NCBI GenBank assembly: GCA_035352895.1
Contig: DAOPYN010000020.1
Coordinates: 1-63,089, forward strand
Length of the DNA: 63,089 nucleotides
Origin: UBA5070 sp035352895
GTDB lineage: Bacteria; Fibrobacterota; Fibrobacteria; UBA5070
Direction of reading: 5' to 3'
Below, piece after piece: positions 60,776 through 63,089 of the stretch (positions within the stretch are counted from its first letter, which is position 1; each line of letters begins with the position of its first letter). Both the position numbers and the translations under genes were made by a program. The notes beneath the pieces are model-generated. The model made no database searches. It worked only from the letters and a program-made list of their open reading frames with translations, and was not told the DNA's origin.

Positions 60776-61312
60776 TCAAGGTGTCTGTCGGTCGTGCTTC
60801 ACCCAGATGAGCTTTCCGGTGTCGAAGGCGGAGCGGTGCGCGATCTCCAGGTACCGATGCCGGACCTCCGCGGGAAGATCGTTCGTCCGGGACAGGATCC
60901 ACAGATAGCCGTTGTCCTTGCCGGCCACCAAGGCATACTGGTAGGCGGAATCCAGGGCCAGGACGTTGTATTGGGAGTAGAAGGGCCCGAAGAAGGAAAC
61001 CTCCAGCTCGCCGACGGTATCCGCCCCCCGAAACCGCGCCTTCGCCGTGGCCTTCTGCCACTTCGAAGACTTGGTGTTGTATCCCTGGTTGAGTACGGCG
61101 ATGGTTCCGTCGTCGCGGAGGGAGTATTGGGCGGTGGTGTTGTCCAGGTCGCGCTCGAACCGGAAGTCCAACCGGGCGATCTCGAACCAACGCCCCAGGT
61201 ACCTTTCCTTCTGGAAACCCCGGACTCCCGGGAAGCTCGGCGAAGCTCCGGCGCAACCGAACATCGAAAGCCCCATCCCCAATCCCAGACAAACGGCAAG
61301 TGCGGACTTCAT
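60776..61312 (-). CDS. blc: outer-membrane lipocalin (Blc-like)
   Basis: This 178-residue lipoprotein (signal with LSMFGC lipobox, Cys near residue 20) has the lipocalin signature YLGRWFEIARLDFRFERDL near residue 38, then TTAQYSLRDDGTIAVLNQGY, LEVSFFGPFYSQYNVLAL near 103 and GYLWILSRTNDLP near 135. Bacterial Blc proteins bind lysophospholipids and fatty acids at the outer membrane, often under envelope stress. AAGGAGG stands just before the ATG at 61312, which decides the start. Confidence 0.92.
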   Translation of the reverse strand: MKSALAVCLGLGMGLSMFGCAGASPSFPGVRGFQKERYLGRWFEIARLDFRFERDLDNTTAQYSLRDDGTIAVLNQGYNTKSSKWQKATAKARFRGADTVGELEVSFFGPFYSQYNVLALDSAYQYALVAGKDNGYLWILSRTNDLPAEVRHRYLEIAHRSAFDTGKLIWVKHDRQTP

Positions 61313-61485
61313 GGATCCCTCCTTGGCGAACACGACGACACAGTCCAGTCCGGAATGGTAGATCGCGTTCCACCGGAAGACGTTCCGGGGATTTCCCAAG
61401 GAACTCCCGGAGAACGGATCCTACCAAATCCGTGGAGACCGTGCGATTCCAGGAAGACCTCAGAGCCGCTGGTCTCCGTTTTTCG

Positions 61486-61992
61486 CTAGAAGTGGCCCAT
61501 GGAGTCGACTTCGCGATTGGTAGCCTTCCAGTCGGGTCCGGGGTTTGGGGTGGGCGAAGTGGAGAGGGGAACCGCGAAGAGGTCTCCCAGGTGGAACAGC
61601 TTCGCGGTGCGCGAGCGGTAGCCCAATGCCCCGATGTCCTGGAACTGATCCTCGATGCGCAAGGAACTGGTGCGGACATGGACCCACAGCTCGGTGCGGG
61701 TGCGCCAGGTCGATATGCGGTTGGCATAGCCCAAGGGACCCCAGACCACCGCAAGGAGCAGCACCGCAAGTGCAGGAAGCGCCACGAATCGCTGAAAGCC
61801 ACGCAAGCGCCATATCGATGCTCCCGCGACCACCGGCGCTGCGAACACGCAAGCCAGGTAGATCCCCAACTTCAAGGCATGGGCGGATAACTCCACGATC
61901 TCCAACACGTCCAGGAAAAACAGGAGGTAGACCACCGACACGATCAGTATGGCCGCTTTCCACCAAATTCCTGGATTTCCCCGCGTGGTCAA
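61486..61992 (-). CDS. membrane protein of unknown function
   Basis: This 168-residue protein has three hydrophobic segments (about residues 10-30, WKAAILIVSVVYLLFFLDVL; 38-57; and 70-88, VALPALAVLLLAVVWGPLGY), then a soluble tail of about 70 residues with ELWVHVRTSSLRIEDQFQDI. No family is recognised. The frame opens with TTG at 61992, preceded by GGAAAGAG at a good distance. It is divergent from the aquaporin gene across the next gene-free stretch. Confidence 0.65.
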   Translation of the reverse strand: MTTRGNPGIWWKAAILIVSVVYLLFFLDVLEIVELSAHALKLGIYLACVFAAPVVAGASIWRLRGFQRFVALPALAVLLLAVVWGPLGYANRISTWRTRTELWVHVRTSSLRIEDQFQDIGALGYRSRTAKLFHLGDLFAVPLSTSPTPNPGPDWKATNREVDSMGHF

Positions 61993-62260
61993 CGCTCTTT
62001 CCGATTTCCAGTTGCCACGTCTGTCCCTCGTGATTTCGCTTCGCTGTGTTCGCAGAGCAAACTAATTGCTCAAAGCCCTTACGCTTGCTGGCGATCTAGG
62101 ATGAGATTCCCATTCGATTCGCGGTGGATAGACCGTACACTGGGACGTGCATCCTGCTTGAGGAAATCGGGGACGGGCCTACCGGGGAAGCGATTTGCCG
62201 CGGGAGGGAACCGAACCTAACTTCCGAAAGGTCTTGGCGATCGCGCATCCAGGATCTCAA

Positions 62261-62278
62261 TGCGGCATCACTGCCGCA
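62261..62278. promoter_or_regulatory. inverted repeat TGCGGC-6-GCCGCA
   Basis: Perfect 6-base arms flank ATCACT. It lies about 70 bases upstream of the aquaporin start and could be an operator half of a pair with 62312-62329, or simply a small hairpin. Confidence 0.35.
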
Positions 62279-62311
62279 ATCGAGGATGATGAAGCATTTC
62301 GATTCCCACCC

Positions 62312-62329
62312 GAACCGGAGAATCGGTTC
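62312..62329. promoter_or_regulatory. inverted repeat GAACCG-6-CGGTTC
   Basis: Perfect 6-base arms flank GAGAAT. It ends eight bases before the AAGGAG ribosome site of the aquaporin gene, so as an RNA hairpin it could affect translation initiation, or as DNA serve as an operator. Confidence 0.4.
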
Positions 62330-62349
62330 AAAATGAAAAGGAGCGATGG

Positions 62350-63039
62350 ATGAAGAAGTACGGCGCAGAATTCCTGGGGACTTTCTGGCTGGTTCTTGGC
62401 GGATGCGGCAGTGCCGTGTTGGCCGCAGCCTTCCCGAATGTCGGGATCGGACTCCTTGGCGTTTCCTTGGCCTTTGGCCTGACCGTCCTGACGATGGCCT
62501 TCGCGATCGGCCATATTTCCGGCTGCCACCTCAATCCTGCCGTATCCGTAGGCCTCTGGGCGGGCGGACGTTTTCCGGCAAAGGATCTCCTTCCCTACAT
62601 CCTTTCCCAGGTCCTGGGCGCCATCGTGGCGGGAGGGGCCCTGTACCTGATCGCCAGCGGCAAGGCGGGTTTCGAGCTCTCCGCAGGCTTCGCCTCCAAC
62701 GGCTTCGGCGATCATTCTCCCGGCGGGTACAGCCTGCTTGCGGCCCTGGTCACCGAAATCGCGATGACCACAATCTTCCTGGTGGTCATCCTTGGCGCGA
62801 CCGACAAGCGAGCCCCCCAAGGACTGGCTCCGATCGCGATCGGTTTGTGCCTGACCCTCATCCACTTGATCTCCATTCCTGTGACCAACACCTCGGTGAA
62901 TCCGGCCCGCAGCACCGGCGTCGCCGTGTTCGTCGGCGGCTGGGCGGTTTCACAGCTTTGGCTGTTCTGGGTCGCCCCGATCATCGGCGGTCTGCTTGGC
63001 GCAGGCATCTACCGGGTCATTGGAAGCGAAGACAACTAA
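62350..63039 (+). CDS. aqpZ: aquaporin Z-type water channel
   Basis: This 229-residue inner-membrane channel of the MIP family lets water pass. It has six hydrophobic helices and both pore motifs, GCHLNPAVSVGLW near residue 59 and TSVNPARSTGVAVF near 181. It has Arg after the second NPA and His in LTLIHLISIPVT near 170, as in AqpZ rather than glycerol channels. It starts MKKYGAEFLGTFWLVLGGCG. AAGGAG nine bases upstream selects the ATG at 62350 over the out-of-frame ATG at 62346. Confidence 0.95.
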   Translation: MKKYGAEFLGTFWLVLGGCGSAVLAAAFPNVGIGLLGVSLAFGLTVLTMAFAIGHISGCHLNPAVSVGLWAGGRFPAKDLLPYILSQVLGAIVAGGALYLIASGKAGFELSAGFASNGFGDHSPGGYSLLAALVTEIAMTTIFLVVILGATDKRAPQGLAPIAIGLCLTLIHLISIPVTNTSVNPARSTGVAVFVGGWAVSQLWLFWVAPIIGGLLGAGIYRVIGSEDN

Positions 63040-63054
63040 CAGGACGCTGAAAAA
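63040..63054. repeat. insertion-sequence-end-like 15-mer
   Basis: CAGGACGCTGAAAAA starts right after the aquaporin stop and matches 21660-21674 with one change. The GCTGAAAAA core recalls terminal sequences of some insertion sequences. No transposase is visible within the window. Confidence 0.35.
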
Positions 63055-63089
63055 CCCTTCAAATCAACTGCGCCAAGACAGAATCTGTC

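Larger units (their letters stand above)
61993..62349. promoter_or_regulatory. divergent intergenic region upstream of the aquaporin gene
   Basis: This 357-base stretch has no credible gene. It should hold the promoters of the flanking divergent genes, although I cannot mark a clear -35/-10 pair. Near the aquaporin gene it holds two inverted repeats of the same geometry (6-base arms, 6-base spacer) at 62261-62278 and 62312-62329, followed by AAAAGGAG before the start codon. Confidence 0.45.

Noticed and set aside
62124..62336. 70-codon open frame before the aquaporin gene
   Set aside because: No ribosome site, no recognisable protein features, and it runs across both inverted repeats.
1..63089. 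CRISPR arrays, tRNA or rRNA genes
   Set aside because: I saw no regularly spaced repeats and no cloverleaf or rRNA-like sequence in the few intergenic regions.

Overview
The window looks like a chromosomal piece of a GC-rich member of the Fibrobacterota. Two protein families first named from Fibrobacter support this: a FISUMP-domain protein (56524-57825, minus) and a TIGR02147-type protein (57992-58843, plus). Many exported proteins and lipoproteins rich in Asp-Ser/Asp-Thr, and a GH18 enzyme with a type IX-like C-terminal tail, fit the same picture. There is no rRNA, tRNA, CRISPR array or intact insertion sequence that I can see.

Left third (1-21.5 kb, all minus strand): a three-gene operon joined by ATGA overlaps. 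It encodes a 4872-residue exported multidomain protein, a 2038-residue Sec-exported RHS/YD-repeat protein with a PxxxxDPxGL cleavage motif and a 201-residue AT-rich C-terminal tip, and a 218-residue three-helix membrane protein in the position of an immunity protein. I read it as a polymorphic-toxin locus with an unusually large partner protein, and it is the best candidate for an undescribed system.

21.5-24.9 kb: an AAA_14/DUF4143 ATPase gene lies between two 81-bp imperfect direct repeats. Each repeat carries the last 14 codons and stop of the adjacent outer-membrane-protein gene, which suggests an old integration or a collapsed tandem duplication. A small TolB/CsgG-like lipoprotein follows.

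24.9-34.5 kb (plus strand): housekeeping genes gatB, a short membrane protein, a SAM methyltransferase with a THUMP-like tail, thiL, a PilB/GspE-type ATPase, a PcrA/UvrD helicase and a lipoprotein.

34.4-43.5 kb: a minus-strand LysR regulator-SDR-acyl-CoA ligase cluster and cheB. Divergent from these is a flagellar operon flgJ(SLT)-flgN-flgK-flgL, followed by a cupin.

43.5-54.9 kb: a methyltransferase, a phosphatase-like protein, a propeller protein apparently split by a frameshift, an SRAP protein, a GH18 enzyme, an aldo/keto reductase, a DUF3147 protein, rdgB beside a remnant gene and a 90-residue orphan, a fused SpmA/SpmB-type membrane protein, and a pair of aldolases.

54.9-63.1 kb: lipoproteins, the FISUMP/TIGR02147 pair, a lipocalin, membrane proteins and an AqpZ-type aquaporin. 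Start codons of the form ATGA, GTGA or TTGA overlapping the previous stop recur throughout, so translational coupling is common here and helped fix several starts.
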